From the NCBI RefSeq assembly GCF_017676385.1, contig NZ_JAFFZN010000005.1:1-64000 (forward strand): a stretch of DNA of 64,000 nt, in the 5' to 3' direction. The translations under genes and the position numbers were made by a program. This DNA comes from Streptomyces spirodelae (GTDB lineage: Bacteria; Actinomycetota; Actinomycetes; Streptomycetales; Streptomycetaceae). This document shows positions 27,410 to 36,983 of the stretch, in pieces (the stretch's first letter is position 1; every line of letters starts with the position of its first letter). The notes beneath the pieces are model-generated. The model was given only the letters and a program-made list of their open reading frames with translations, was not told the DNA's origin and did not search any database.

Positions 27410-28087
27410 CTACCGCGCCAGTCGGACACCCTCGCCAGGGTGGAGGTGGTGGTGAGCCGCGCCACCCGTTCCGGGACCGCCCTCGCCCAGCATCCGGCCG
27501 AGGACGCCGAGGCCGTTGTCGTTGAGCAGGCCGTCGTGGATGTCGTAGACCTGCGCGGGGCTGACGGCACGCACGTAGTCGAGGACCTCGGAGAACTTGT
27601 TCCACGGGGCGTGCAGCGGGAGCAGCAGCGTCCCTACGGGCCGCTCGGGCACGGTGAGCGCGTCGCCGGGGTGGAAGACCAGGCCGTCGACCACGAAGCC
27701 GATGTTGGTGATACGCGGAATGTCGGGGTGGATGACGGCGTGCAGCTCGCCGTGCACCTCGACCTCGAAGCCCGCCGCCTCGAAGGTGTCGCCGTTGCCG
27801 ACGGTGTGGACACGCCCGGGGAAGGCACCCGAGATCCGGTCGGCGACGCTGCGCAGCGTCCAGATCCGCGCTTCCGGATTGGCCTCCATGGCGGCGCGCA
27901 GCCGCAGCTCGTCGAAGTGGTCCGGGTGCTCGTGGGTGACCAGCAGCGCGTCCGCGCCCAGCGCGGCCTCCTGTTCGCTGAAGCCTCCGGGATCGATGAC
28001 GAGGCTGCGGCCGCCCTTCTCCAGGCGGACGCAGGCGTGGCCCTGTTTGGTCAGCTTCACAGGGGTGTCGGTGGCGTCAGTTCCCAT
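27410..28087 (-). CDS. Metallo-beta-lactamase fold hydrolase (UlaG/RomA-like)
   Basis: A 225-residue MBL-fold protein. It starts with KLTKQGHACVRLEKGGRSLVIDPG; THEHPDHFD is the HxHxDH metal motif, and HPGDAL and PLHAPWNKFSE supply further ligands. Members hydrolyse or sense diverse phosphoesters and lactones; the substrate is unknown. Two in-frame ATGs (28096 and 28087) both overlap the upstream gene; GGGAGG is 3 nt from the first and 12 nt from the second. It is translationally coupled to the PcaD-PcaC fusion. Confidence 0.8.
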   Translation of the reverse strand: MGTDATDTPVKLTKQGHACVRLEKGGRSLVIDPGGFSEQEAALGADALLVTHEHPDHFDELRLRAAMEANPEARIWTLRSVADRISGAFPGRVHTVGNGDTFEAAGFEVEVHGELHAVIHPDIPRITNIGFVVDGLVFHPGDALTVPERPVGTLLLPLHAPWNKFSEVLDYVRAVSPAQVYDIHDGLLNDNGLGVLGRMLGEGGPGTGGAAHHHLHPGEGVRLAR

Positions 28088-29375
28088 GCGGTTCATTATC
28101 CTCCCGGGCCCCTCGGCGGTCCTCCGGAGTGGTCTCCTCGCGGATCACGCGCTGGGCGACGGCGAAGGCCGAGCCGGCCGCGGGCACCCCGCAGTAGACC
28201 GCCGTCTGCAGCAGCACTTCCTTGATCTCCTCGGGGGTCAGTCCGTTGCGCAGCGCGGCGCGGACGTGGGAGGCCAGCTCGTCGTAGTGGCCGCGGGCCA
28301 CCAGCGCGGTCAGGCTGATCACCGAGCGGGTGCGCCGGTCGACGCTGGTGCGGGTCCACACCTCGCCCCAGGCGTAGCGGGTGATGAAGTTCTGGAAGTC
28401 CTCGGTGAAGTCGTCCGTCTCCTCCAGGGAGCGGTCCACATGAGCGTCCCCGAGCACCTCGCGGCGCACCTTCATCCCCGCGTCGTACGCGTCCGTGCGC
28501 AGCGCGGCCCGCTCCCCCGACTCCAGCTCGGCCACCGCTGACGCCTGCTGCGGTACGGGGCTGATGACCGGGGCCGGGGCCGGCGGGCCGGCGGCCGATT
28601 CCTGCCACGTGGTGGTGAAGTGCCGGATGAGCAGATCGGTGACGGCACCGGGCTGCTCGACGGGCGTCAGGTGCGAGGCGCCGGGCACGATGGCCAGCCG
28701 GGCGTCCGGGATACCGGCGACGAGGGCGCGGGCCTCAGCGGGCGGCGTCGTCTCGTCCTCGGCGCCGGCGACGACCAGCGTTCCCACTCCTATCCGGTCC
28801 AGCGACTCGCGTACGTCGAAGGAGGCCAGCGCCTCACAGGCCGCGATGTAGCAGCCCGGGTCCGTGGTGCGCACCATCTGCACGGCCCACTCGACGATGG
28901 CGGGCTGCGCCGCGGCGAAGCCGGGCGTGAACCACCGCTCCGGGGTGGTGCGGGCGATCGGGTCGAGCCCGTTGGTCCGGATGACGACCCCGCGCTGCCG
29001 CCAGCTGTCGGGTGTGGCGAACCTGGGCGAGGAGGAGATCAGCGCCAGCGAGGTGACGCGCTCCGGGGCCCGCAGCGCCAGCTGGACGCCGATGGCGCCG
29101 CCGAGGGAGCAGCCCGCGTAGCCGAACCGCTCGATGCCCAGCCGGTCGAGCGTGGCCAGCAGCCGCTCGGCGAAGGCGTCCACCGAGTCGGCGGAGTAGG
29201 CGGGGGAGCCGCCGTGTCCTGGCAGGTCGAACCTGAGCACCCGCCAGTTGCGGGTCAGCTCGGGAATCTGCCGGTCCCACATGTGCCAGGTGGTGCCGAG
29301 GGAGGGGCCGAGAACGAGTACGGGCGCGTTGTCGGGTCCGTCGGTCCGGTGCTGAAGCGTCTGGGCGGGGGTCAC
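28077..29375 (-). CDS. pcaL: PcaL: fused 3-oxoadipate enol-lactonase and 4-carboxymuconolactone decarboxylase
   Basis: A 432-residue fusion protein. Residues 1-260 form an alpha/beta hydrolase (PcaD): GPSLGTTWHMWDRQIPEL, nucleophile elbow GYAGCSLGGAIGVQLAL and the late His in GASHLTPVEQP. After a Pro/Ala linker, residues 300-410 form the decarboxylase (PcaC) domain with MKVRREVLGDAHVDRSLEETDDFTEDFQ and SVISLTALVARGHYDEL. It would carry out two consecutive steps of the protocatechuate branch of the beta-ketoadipate pathway. Such fusions are known in Streptomyces and Rhodococcus. The start is GTG with GAGGTG upstream. No other pca gene is in the window. Confidence 0.88.
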   Translation of the reverse strand: MTPAQTLQHRTDGPDNAPVLVLGPSLGTTWHMWDRQIPELTRNWRVLRFDLPGHGGSPAYSADSVDAFAERLLATLDRLGIERFGYAGCSLGGAIGVQLALRAPERVTSLALISSSPRFATPDSWRQRGVVIRTNGLDPIARTTPERWFTPGFAAAQPAIVEWAVQMVRTTDPGCYIAACEALASFDVRESLDRIGVGTLVVAGAEDETTPPAEARALVAGIPDARLAIVPGASHLTPVEQPGAVTDLLIRHFTTTWQESAAGPPAPAPVISPVPQQASAVAELESGERAALRTDAYDAGMKVRREVLGDAHVDRSLEETDDFTEDFQNFITRYAWGEVWTRTSVDRRTRSVISLTALVARGHYDELASHVRAALRNGLTPEEIKEVLLQTAVYCGVPAAGSAFAVAQRVIREETTPEDRRGAREDNEPHGN

Positions 29376-29569
29376 CGTGATTCACCTCGGGCAGGCGTTC
29401 GGGACAGGGTGGGGGAAGGACGGCCGTTACTCACCCGTTCACGCTATCGAGCGGCATCCGGGGCGCACCGCGCGGGGGCGCCCGCGTGGTGCCGCAGGAA
29501 GCGGCCGTACAGACGGTGTGCGCGGGGCGTGCGAGGGGCGTGGGCAGGCCGTGGAGATACCGTGAGGGC

Positions 29570-30172
29570 TCAGAATTCGGCGGTGGAGACGACGTAGACG
29601 CGTGGTCTGCTCGGGTACGTCGTATCCACCGTGACCGACAGATCGGGCTTGCTCTTCGGCTGCTCGATACGCAGGCTCCGGTAGTGGCTCTTCGGCTCGT
29701 CGAAGAGCCAGCCCACCTTCCTGGCGTACTTGTCGCTGATGGCGACCTCCCCCTTCGTCAGCTCGGAGGGGCTGCTGCCGATGTCGCCGAGGAACTCCGT
29801 GAGCCGCTTGGGGCTGGTGCGGAACTGGACCCACATCGTGCTCTTCTGCCATGCGTTCGCCTCGAAGAAGGCCACCCGGGTCGCCGAGACCGGCACCGGG
29901 ACGTGGTAGATGCGCTGGCTGACCTTGGGGGGATACCCGTAGACCAGGCTCGTCGCCGCGGCGGCACGCTCCTTGTCCTTGCCGCTGGCACGGCTCTGGA
30001 AGGCGGACTGCACCAGGTAACCAGCGGGCAGTGCGATCAGCAGAACCACGATCAGCAGCACGAAGACCCGGTGACGTGGCTTGTGCGGAGGGCGCTCGCC
30101 ACCGGCGACCGGCCAGGAGCTGCCCGGGTGCTCGGGATCGCGGGGCGGGGAACTGTCGTCCGTGTGCGGCAT
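29570..30172 (-). CDS. Membrane-anchored protein of unknown function
   Basis: A 200-residue protein. An acidic, Pro-rich cytoplasmic N-terminus (1-34) leads to one transmembrane helix, VFVLLIVVLLIALPAGYLV (about 36-54). The external part of about 145 residues contains RVAFFEANAWQKSTMWVQFRT and YARKVGWLFDEPKSHYRSLRI, suggesting a small alpha/beta domain. I do not recognise a functional family. The ATG at 30172 lies in a good position, 56 bp downstream of the ROK kinase stop on the same strand. Confidence 0.7.
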   Translation of the reverse strand: MPHTDDSSPPRDPEHPGSSWPVAGGERPPHKPRHRVFVLLIVVLLIALPAGYLVQSAFQSRASGKDKERAAAATSLVYGYPPKVSQRIYHVPVPVSATRVAFFEANAWQKSTMWVQFRTSPKRLTEFLGDIGSSPSELTKGEVAISDKYARKVGWLFDEPKSHYRSLRIEQPKSKPDLSVTVDTTYPSRPRVYVVSTAEF

Positions 30173-30228
30173 GGCGCTAGGCGTCTCGAAAGGTGGGTGG
30201 ATGTCGTCGAAGCGGCCGTCGGCCCTGG

Positions 30229-31386
30229 TCACTGGCCGACGGCCCGGCGCAGGTTGTCCGCCGCGCGCTCGTAGCGCTCGTAGCGCTCCAGCCTGCGGCG
30301 GTTGGCGCGCCGGAAGCGGCGTGCCACCAGCCGGGCGAGGTCCGCCGCACCGACCATACCGGCCTCGGGACCCAGCTGCGCCTTCACGATACGGGCCTCG
30401 GGGCGGTAGCCGCGCCCGGTCAGCTGCCGCCGGAACGCTTCTCTCGCGGGCTCGATCAGCAGTTCGTCGGCCGCGCTGACCCCGCCGCCGATCACGAAGC
30501 ACGACGGGTCAAGAGCCGCCGCGAGGTTGGCGAGACCCACCCCCAGCCAGGACCCCACCTCGTGGAAGAGCTCCGTGCACATGGCGTCACCGGAGCGGGC
30601 CAGCTCCGTGATGAGCGGCCCGGTGATGTCGCCGACCTGGCCCCCGACGCGGTCGATGATCCCGTACGCGACCGGCGACTCGGCGGCCGCCAGCTCGCGG
30701 GCCTCCCGCACCAGCGCGTTCCCCGAACTGTACTGCTCCCAGCACCCTCTGTTGCCACAGGGGCACCGGTGGCCGCCGGGCACCACCTGCATATGACCGA
30801 ACTCCCCGGCCACCCCGTACTTGCCCCGCTTGACCCGGCCGTCCTCCAGGATCGCCCCGCCGATGCCGGTGCCCAGCGTGATCATCACCAGATGGTCCTC
30901 GCCGCGCCCGGCGCCGAACCGCCACTCGCCCCAGGCCGCGCTGTTCGCGTCGTTGTCGACCATCACCGGCACGGCGAGGCGCGCCGTGAGCGCGTCCTTG
31001 AGGGGCTCGTCACGCCAGGCCAGATGCGGGGCGAACAGCACCCGTGAGCGGTCGGCGTCGATCCAGCCCGCCGCGCCGATGCCGACGGCGTGCACATCGT
31101 GCCGGTCCGAGAGGTCCAGGACCAGCTCGGCGATGGTGTCCTCGACCACCTTCGGGCTCTTGGACTTCTCCGGCGTCTCGGCGCGGACCTTCTCCAGGAT
31201 CGTCCCGTCGGCGTCGACCACGCCGGCCATCACCTTGGTGCCGCCGATGTCGATGCCGACGGTGGGAACGCGGGGAGCCGACAGGTGCGAGCGCCGCTCG
31301 CGGGTGCTGACCGTGCGCAGGACGCTGGGGCTGGGGCCCGTCCGCCGTCGGTAGACCCTGTCTGCTCGCTGAAAGCTGTCCGCGTT
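30229..31386 (-). CDS. ROK-family sugar kinase (glucokinase type)
   Basis: A 385-residue ATP-dependent sugar kinase. After a basic N-terminal extension of 41 or so residues come the phosphate-binding TVGIDIGGTKVMAGVVD, the catalytic DND motif in VMVDNDANSAAWGEWRFGAG, TLGTGIGGAIL and the zinc-binding ROK motif GEFGHMQVVPGGHRCPCGNRGCWEQY. It phosphorylates a hexose such as glucose or an amino sugar; no N-terminal HTH is present, so it is a kinase rather than a repressor. The start is uncertain: TTG 31386 with GAGAG upstream, or ATG 31443 with GGAGG. It lies downstream of the sugar importer, beyond a repeat-rich gap. Confidence 0.85.
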   Translation of the reverse strand, partial: NADSFQRADRVYRRRTGPSPSVLRTVSTRERRSHLSAPRVPTVGIDIGGTKVMAGVVDADGTILEKVRAETPEKSKSPKVVEDTIAELVLDLSDRHDVHAVGIGAAGWIDADRSRVLFAPHLAWRDEPLKDALTARLAVPVMVDNDANSAAWGEWRFGAGRGEDHLVMITLGTGIGGAILEDGRVKRGKYGVAGEFGHMQVVPGGHRCPCGNRGCWEQYSSGNALVREARELAAAESPVAYGIIDRVGGQVGDITGPLITELARSGDAMCTELFHEVGSWLGVGLANLAAALDPSCFVIGGGVSAADELLIEPAREAFRRQLTGRGYRPEARIVKAQLGPEAGMVGAADLARLVARRFRRANRRRLERYERYERAADNLRRAVGQ

Positions 31387-31499
31387 CAAGAGTGGTCGTC
31401 TCTCTGGGAGGGGTCTTATGGGCCGCCCGCCCGATTCTGCCATGCCCCTCCGGGGGTGGTGCCGCCTCCATTGACTGAGGGCTCAGCCCGCTGACCGTC

Positions 31500-31925
31500 T
31501 GTCGTTGATGGGGGCTCCGCCCCCAAACCCCCGGGTCCTCGCCGGACAGGCGCTGGGGGGCTCCGCCCCCCAACCACCCCCCGCTACGGGGGCTTCGCCC
31601 CCCTAGGAGCCCCCTTCCGCAAAACGGCACCCCTGTTCACGTTCGCTCCTCCCGGCTCATGCCTGAGGCCCTTGGTCCGGCCGGTGACTCCCGCAGGGTC
31701 GTCACCGGCCGGTCCAAGGACCCGCACCACTGAGGGGATGCTCGAAAGGCAATGGGGCGGTCCCAGGCGGCAGGGGGGTCCTAGGGGGGCGAAGCCCACC
31801 TAGCGGGGGGCCGTTGGGGGGCGGAGCCCCCCGACACGACCACTCGGCGGCGAGCCGGGACACAAACGGGGCGTGCGTCCACAACCCACGGCACCCCGAA
31901 GAGAGGGGGCACCAAGGGGCGGGGC
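31500..31925. repeat. Gene-free, repeat-dense intergenic block
   Basis: Between the ROK kinase start and the ABC ATPase stop there is no credible gene over about 550 bp. The block is full of short G-tract/C-tract hairpins: GGGGGGCTCCGCCCCCC near 31555-31571, GGGGGCTTCGCCCCCC near 31587-31602, and GGGGGCGGAGCCCCCC near 31816-31831. The segment 31830-31905 (CGACACGACCACTCGGCGG, GGGGCGTGCGTCCACAAC) is an inverted relative of the repeat at 39-170. It probably ends transcription of the importer operon. Confidence 0.6.
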
Positions 31926-31935
31926 ACCAACGGAG

Positions 31936-32760
31936 TTACCCCGCGGAGCGGAGTTCGTGGGTGAGCTCTTCCAGTTCGCTGCCGCCCGCCATCTGGCGGA
32001 CCAGCTCTTCCAGCTCCAGCTCTTCCTTCTCGTAGGCGCCGGCCATCGCCCCGCGCTTGAGCAGCACGAACCGGTCCCCGACCAGATACGCGTGGTGCGG
32101 ATTGTGCGTGATCAGCACCACCCCCAACCCGGCATCCCGCGCAGCGGCAACGTACTTCAGTACGACGCCGCTCTGCTTCACACCGAGCGCCGCGGTCGGC
32201 TCGTCCAGAACCAGGACCTTCGCCCCGAAGTGAACCGCGCGGGCGATGGCCACCGACTGCCGCTCACCGCCCGACAGCGTGCCGATGGGCTGGTCGACGT
32301 CGCGCAGGTCGATGCCCATACGTAGCAGCTCACTGTGTGTGGTGCGCCGCATGTACTGCACGTCGAGGCGGCGCAGGGGCCCCCGGCCCACGGTCGGCTC
32401 GGAGCCGAGGAAGAAGTTGCGCCAGACGGGCATGAGCGGGACCACGGCGAGGTCCTGGTAGACGGTGGCGATGCCCCGCTCCAGCGCCTCGCGCGGGGAG
32501 GTGAGACGGGTCTCTTCGCCCTGGATGCGGAAGGTGCCGCCGTCGTGCTGGTGCAGCCCGGAGATGATCTTGATGAGGGTGGACTTGCCGGCCCCGTTGT
32601 CACCGAGCACACAGGTGATCTCGCCTGCCTGCACCCGCAGGGAGACGCCCGCGAGGGCGCGGATGTTGCCGTAGAACTTGCCGACCTCGGCCAGTTCCAC
32701 AAGGGGGGTCGCCGCGTCGGGGCTGGGGTCCTGCGTGGGCTGGTTGTCGGTCTCAGTCAT
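31936..32760 (-). CDS. Sugar ABC transporter ATP-binding protein (FrcA/RbsA-like, single domain)
   Basis: A 274-residue ABC ATPase. Walker A is GDNGAGKST, the signature is a variant [15 protein letters not shown], Walker B is [12 protein letters not shown] and the H-loop lies in [11 protein letters not shown]. The D-loop GVKQSG is typical of carbohydrate uptake type 2 systems of FrcA type, which carry one ATPase domain instead of two fused ones. ATG at 32760 overlaps the permease stop by 4 bp. The C-terminal Glu-rich tail EEELTHEL-like region extends past the domain. Confidence 0.9.
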   Translation of the reverse strand: MTETDNQPTQDPSPDAATPLVELAEVGKFYGNIRALAGVSLRVQAGEITCVLGDNGAGKSTLIKIISGLHQHDGGTFRIQGEETRLTSPREALERGIATVYQDLAVVPLMPVWRNFFLGSEPTVGRGPLRRLDVQYMRRTTHSELLRMGIDLRDVDQPIGTLSGGERQSVAIARAVHFGAKVLVLDEPTAALGVKQSGVVLKYVAAARDAGLGVVLITHNPHHAYLVGDRFVLLKRGAMAGAYEKEELELEELVRQMAGGSELEELTHELRSAG

Positions 32761-33848
32761 CGGGTCGCCTCCGCCCGCTTCCGGATCCACGCGTTCAGCA
32801 GCGTGGCGAGCAGCAGCATCGCGCCGAGGAAGAACTTGAACCAGTCCGGGTCCCACTGCGCGTAGATGATGCCCTTGTTGGCCATGCCGAAGATCAGGGC
32901 GCCGACGGCGGCGCCCACCGCCGAGCCGTAACCGCCGGTCAGCAGACAGCCGCCGATGACGGCAGCGGCGATGTAGATCAGCTCGTTGCCGACGCCCTCG
33001 CCCGACTGGACGGTGTCGTAGTTGAACAGCAGGTGCTGGCCGGAGATCCAGGCGGCGAAAGCGACGCCCAGATAGAGGCCGATCTTGGTGCGGGCGACGG
33101 GGACACCGACCGCGCGGGCCGCGTCGACTCCGCCGCCGACGGCGAAGATCCAGTTGCCGACGTTGGTGCGGAGCAGAATCCAGGTGGCCAGCGCCACCAG
33201 GGCCAGCCACCACAGGATGGTGATCTGCAGGTCGACGCCGCCGATGGTCAGGGTGGAGGCGAAGACGGCTCTGGCCGATTCGAAGCCCTCCATGTCGCTG
33301 ATGCTCTTGGTGGTGACGGTGCCGCTGATCAGCTTGGTGAGGCCGAGATTGAGGCCCGTCAGCATCAGGAAGGTGCCCAGCGTGATGATGAAGCTGGGCA
33401 GCTTGGTGCGGGTGAGCATGAAGCCGTTGAAGAATCCGATCGCCAGTGTGACCAGCAGCGAGACCCCGACGCCCACCCAGGTGTTGGCGGTCATCTGGTA
33501 GCTGAACATCGAGGAGGCCAGCGCCGAGGACGTCACCATCACGCCGGTCGACAGGTCGAACTCGCCGCCGATCATCAGCAGCGCGACCGGCACCGCCATG
33601 ATCCCCAGGGTGGAGGAGAAGTAGAGGACGGTGGAGAGGCTGGAGGGGCGCAGGAAGCTGTCGGCGATCAGGGCGAAGAAGACGAACAGCGCGACGGCGC
33701 CCACCACGGCGCCCAGCTCGGGGCGGCGCAGGAGGCGCACCGGCAGGGAGCGGTGCACCAGGCGGTCGTCGATGGCGGCGGGGCCCGGGGCCGCTTCCTG
33801 CGGCTCGGTGGAGCCCTCGGGGTTGCCGGGCTGGGTCGTGACCGTCAT
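32757..33848 (-). CDS. Sugar ABC transporter permease (RbsC/FrcC-like)
   Basis: A 363-residue permease of carbohydrate uptake family 2, with about ten hydrophobic helices. Characteristic stretches are [49 protein letters not shown] and [26 protein letters not shown]. It starts at ATG 33848, overlapping the binding-protein stop by 4 bp, and overlaps the ATPase likewise, so all three subunits are translationally coupled. Substrate probably a pentose, hexose or inositol. Confidence 0.9.
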   Translation of the reverse strand: MTVTTQPGNPEGSTEPQEAAPGPAAIDDRLVHRSLPVRLLRRPELGAVVGAVALFVFFALIADSFLRPSSLSTVLYFSSTLGIMAVPVALLMIGGEFDLSTGVMVTSSALASSMFSYQMTANTWVGVGVSLLVTLAIGFFNGFMLTRTKLPSFIITLGTFLMLTGLNLGLTKLISGTVTTKSISDMEGFESARAVFASTLTIGGVDLQITILWWLALVALATWILLRTNVGNWIFAVGGGVDAARAVGVPVARTKIGLYLGVAFAAWISGQHLLFNYDTVQSGEGVGNELIYIAAAVIGGCLLTGGYGSAVGAAVGALIFGMANKGIIYAQWDPDWFKFFLGAMLLLATLLNAWIRKRAEATR

Positions 33849-34870
33849 CGGGTCCCCCGCTTCGTCAGCTCCTCCAGCTTGCCGGCGTCCTTCTTGGTGA
33901 GGATCTGCGGCCCTGTGAGCACCGGCTTGCCGCCGCCCAGCATGTCGGCGTTGTAGCGGTAGAGCCACAGCAGGTCGACGGCCTCATAGCCCTGCATGTA
34001 GGGCTGCTGGTCGACGGCGAAGCCGACCGTGCCGTCCTTGAGCCCGGCGACGACCTTGTCGTTGAGGTCGAAGGTGTCGATCTCGGCGTCGCTGTCGGCG
34101 TTCTCCTTGGCCTTCACCGCGGTGGCTGCGAAGGGCGCGCCCAGCGTCACGACAGCGTCGATCTTCTTGTCGGACTGGAGCTTGGCCTCCACGGACGACT
34201 GCACGCCCGGCATGTTGGTGCCGTCCACGTACTGGTTCTTCACCTTGCCGTCGAAGGTCTTGTCGATGCCGTCGCAGCGCTGCTCGTGGCCGACGTTGCC
34301 CTGCTCGTGGATGACGCAGAGGACCTTCTTCTTGCCCCGCTTGTTCAGCTCCCGGCCGATGGCCTCGCCGGCCAGCACCTCGTCTTGGCCGATATGGGTC
34401 AGGGCGCCGAACTTCTGCGAGACCTCCTGACCGGAGTTGATGGTGATGACCGGAATGCCCGCCTTTACGGCCTTCTTTACGACGCGCTTCATGGCGTCGG
34501 GCTTGGCGAGGGTGACGATCAGGCCGTCCACCTTCTTGTCGATCGCCGTCTGGACGAGCTGCGCCTGGCGGCCGGCCTCCTTGTCGTGCGAGTAGAGGAA
34601 TTCGATGTTGTCCTTGGCCGCGGCCTGCTTGGCGCCGCTCTGCACGATGTCCCAGTAGGTGTCGCCGTCACCGGAGTGGGTGACCATCGCGAACTTCCAG
34701 CGCGGGGTGGTGACATTGGCCTTGCCGGAGGCCGCCTTCTCGCGCGCCTCCTCGGCCCGCTTGCCGCCGGTGCTGCTGCATCCGGCGAGCGCGACCACAG
34801 CGACCAGCGTCGCCGCCACCGCGGCCCCCATCGCGCGTATGGATCTGCGGGACGTACGGGACCTTTGCAC
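33845..34870 (-). CDS. Sugar-binding lipoprotein of the ABC importer
   Basis: A 341-residue periplasmic-binding-protein type 1 lipoprotein. The signal peptide ends VVALAGCSS (lipobox Cys). The mature protein has [62 protein letters not shown] and [11 protein letters not shown], as in ribose/fructose/inositol binders. GTG 34870 is chosen because AGGTGG precedes it; GTG 34879 is an alternative. The 220-bp gap to the GntR stop shows no other gene. Confidence 0.88.
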   Translation of the reverse strand: MQRSRTSRRSIRAMGAAVAATLVAVVALAGCSSTGGKRAEEAREKAASGKANVTTPRWKFAMVTHSGDGDTYWDIVQSGAKQAAAKDNIEFLYSHDKEAGRQAQLVQTAIDKKVDGLIVTLAKPDAMKRVVKKAVKAGIPVITINSGQEVSQKFGALTHIGQDEVLAGEAIGRELNKRGKKKVLCVIHEQGNVGHEQRCDGIDKTFDGKVKNQYVDGTNMPGVQSSVEAKLQSDKKIDAVVTLGAPFAATAVKAKENADSDAEIDTFDLNDKVVAGLKDGTVGFAVDQQPYMQGYEAVDLLWLYRYNADMLGGGKPVLTGPQILTKKDAGKLEELTKRGTR

Positions 34871-35090
34871 GCTGGCCACCTGTTCTGCTCTCTGGGTAGG
34901 GACACGGTCGGTACGGCCGCGGCCGCGGACCGCGGCGGATCTTCGCACAAGTATCCGCCACGGTGGCCGGAAACCGCCCGACGGGTCCGCCGGCGTCCGG
35001 CCTGCCCCGGACACGCAGCGGCGAGGGGGGTGACCGTCAACGGGACCTGCGCCAGGCTCTCTCACACTCATATGACACCTCTCAGGGACC

Positions 35091-35846
35091 TCAGGAACGG
35101 ACCAGCAACTGGAAGTCGAAGGAGTAGCGGGAAGCGCGGTAGAGGTGAGAGCCGTACTCGACGGCCCGCCCCGTGTCGTCGTACGTCGTGCGCTCCATCG
35201 TCAGCAGTGGGGCCCCCTCGGTCTCCCCCAGCAGCTTCGCCTCGGCCGCGTCGGCGACCCGGGCGCCCACGGTCTGCCGCGCCGAGTGCAGGGTCACGCC
35301 CGCTGAGCGCATCAGCCGGTACAGCCCCGTGTTCTCCAGCTCGCCCTCCCGCGGGGTGAGCAGGCCGGCCGGGAGATGGTTGCGCATATGGGCCATGGGC
35401 TCGCCGTGTGCCAGCCGCAGCCGTTCGACCAGCAGCACCTCGGTGCCCTCCGGCACCGCCAGCGCGGCGGCGACCTGGGCCGTCGCCTCCTCGACGCACT
35501 GCCGCAGCACCTGGGTCGCGGGGCGTTGACCCGCCGCCTCCAGGTCGTCGTAGAGGCTGCTCAGCTCCATGGGCCGCTTGACCTGGCTGTGCACGACCTG
35601 GGTGCCGATCCCGCGGCGGCGCACGAGCAGTCCCTTGTCGACGAGGGACTGGATGGCCTGCCGGACGGTGGGCCGGGACAACCCGAGGCGGCCGGCGAGC
35701 TCGATCTCGTTGCCCAGCAGGCTTCCCGGCGCGAGCTTCCCGCGCTCGATGGCGCTCTCCAGTTGCTGGGAGAGCTGGAAGTAGAGCGGGACGGGGCTGG
35801 CGCGGTCCACACTGAGCTGCAGGTCCACCGGATCATTCTTGGCCAC
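35091..35846 (-). CDS. GntR-family transcriptional regulator (HutC/UTRA subfamily)
   Basis: A 251-residue regulator. The N-terminal winged helix has VPLYFQLSQQLESAIERGKL, then the recognition region LAGRLGLSRPTVRQAIQSLVDKG (about residues 50-72). The C-terminal UTRA ligand-binding domain includes ERLRLAHGEPMAHMRNHLP and MERTTYDDTGRAVEYGSHLYR. It lies upstream of the sugar importer on the same strand and divergent from the Gfo/Idh/MocA gene, so it probably controls both. An inverted repeat TTGTC-N10-GACAA sits in the intergenic region. Confidence 0.9.
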   Translation of the reverse strand: MAKNDPVDLQLSVDRASPVPLYFQLSQQLESAIERGKLAPGSLLGNEIELAGRLGLSRPTVRQAIQSLVDKGLLVRRRGIGTQVVHSQVKRPMELSSLYDDLEAAGQRPATQVLRQCVEEATAQVAAALAVPEGTEVLLVERLRLAHGEPMAHMRNHLPAGLLTPREGELENTGLYRLMRSAGVTLHSARQTVGARVADAAEAKLLGETEGAPLLTMERTTYDDTGRAVEYGSHLYRASRYSFDFQLLVRS

Positions 35847-35893
35847 GGGAGGAGCGTAGTGCTCTTCCGTTCGCTCGGGAACCGTACATTCGA

Positions 35894-35913
35894 TTGTCAG
35901 GACGAAAAGACAA
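35894..35913. promoter_or_regulatory. Candidate GntR operator between divergent genes
   Basis: TTGTC (35894-35898) and GACAA (35909-35913) form a perfect inverted repeat in an AT-rich patch, unusual in this G+C-rich region. A TTGACA hexamer follows at 35918-35923. The position, about 50 bp before each gene start, is suitable for joint control of the regulator/importer and the dehydrogenase. Confidence 0.4.
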
Positions 35914-35953
35914 AACGTTGACAGGGCTGAGTGATCCGCGCCAGCGTAGGGCC

Positions 35954-36979
35954 ATGCGCATCGGACTCATCGGCACCGGCCGGATCGGAACCCTTCACGC
36001 CCGCACGCTCAGCGCGCATCCCGAGGTGACCGAGCTGGTGGTCACCGACGCGGACGCGATGCGCGCCGTCGAGGTCGCCGCCGCACTCGACGCCACCTCG
36101 GTACCCAACGTCGCCGAGTTGTTCTCACTCGACATCCACGCCGTGGTCATCGCCTCGGCCACCGCCTCCCACGCCGAACTCATCCGCACGGCGGCCAGGC
36201 GCGGACTCCCCGTCTTCTGCGAGAAACCGATCGCCCTGGATCTGGCGGGCACCCGGGAGGCGCTGGCGGAAGTCGAGACGGCCGGCACCCTGCTGCAGAT
36301 CGGCTTCATGCGGCGCTTCGACGCCGGCTACTCGGCGGCGCGGGAGGCCGTACGCAGCGGCCGGCTCGGACGGCTGCACACCGTGCGGGCCCTCACCTCG
36401 GACCCGGCGCCGCCGCCCGCCGAGTACCTGCCGCACTCCGGAGGGCTCTACCGGGACTGCCTCGTCCACGACTTCGACGCCGTCCGCTGGGTGACCGGAC
36501 GCGAGATCGTCTCCGTCTACGCGGCAGGCTCCGACGCGGGGCCCGCGATGTTCCGCGAGGCGGGCGACGTCGACACCGCCGCCACGCTCCTCACTCTGGA
36601 CGACGGCACCCTGTGCACGGCGACCGCGACCCGGATGAACGGCGCCGGGTACGACGTACGCATGGAACTCGCGGGCGAGCTGGACCAGTTCGCCGTCGGC
36701 CTGGACGCGCGTACGCCCCTCACCTCGCTGGAGCCGACGGCGCCCTGGGCGCCTGAGAAGCCCTGGCCCGGCTTCCTCGACCGCTTCGGCCCCGCGTACG
36801 AGGCGGAGATCGCCACCTTCATCCGGGCCGTACGCGGCGAGGTGCCCAACCCCTGCGACGGCCGGGAAGCCCTCGCCGCTCTGCTGACCGCTGAAGCCTG
36901 CGAGGTGTCCCGTGCGACGGGCACCCCGGTGGAGGTCGCCACCCTGGCGAACGCACCCGAGCCGGCGCCTGCCGACTGA
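35954..36979 (+). CDS. Gfo/Idh/MocA-family dehydrogenase (inositol 2-dehydrogenase-like)
   Basis: A 341-residue NAD(P)-dependent sugar or polyol dehydrogenase. The Rossmann start is MRIGLIGTGRIGTLHARTL, followed by the signature Lys in LPVFCEKPIALDL (about residue 96) and the catalytic Asp/His segment YRDCLVHDFDAVRWVTG. Overall it resembles myo-inositol 2-dehydrogenases. Divergent from the GntR regulator, it supports a sugar or cyclitol catabolic role for the whole module with the ABC importer and ROK kinase. TAGGG precedes the ATG. Confidence 0.87.
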   Translation: MRIGLIGTGRIGTLHARTLSAHPEVTELVVTDADAMRAVEVAAALDATSVPNVAELFSLDIHAVVIASATASHAELIRTAARRGLPVFCEKPIALDLAGTREALAEVETAGTLLQIGFMRRFDAGYSAAREAVRSGRLGRLHTVRALTSDPAPPPAEYLPHSGGLYRDCLVHDFDAVRWVTGREIVSVYAAGSDAGPAMFREAGDVDTAATLLTLDDGTLCTATATRMNGAGYDVRMELAGELDQFAVGLDARTPLTSLEPTAPWAPEKPWPGFLDRFGPAYEAEIATFIRAVRGEVPNPCDGREALAALLTAEACEVSRATGTPVEVATLANAPEPAPAD

Positions 36980-36983
36980 ACCT

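Noticed and set aside
26573..28225. A 550-residue plus-strand frame
   Set aside because: Antisense to exodeoxyribonuclease III and the MBL hydrolase, both of which show full family motifs.
31500..31925. G-tract/C-tract direct repeats considered as CRISPR
   Set aside because: No regular repeat-spacer spacing and no cas gene; these are short hairpins.
35918..35952. TTGACA as -35 box of the Gfo/Idh/MocA gene
   Set aside because: No suitable -10 hexamer lies 16-19 bp downstream; the nearest TAGGG-like sequence is 23 bp away and serves as ribosome-binding site.
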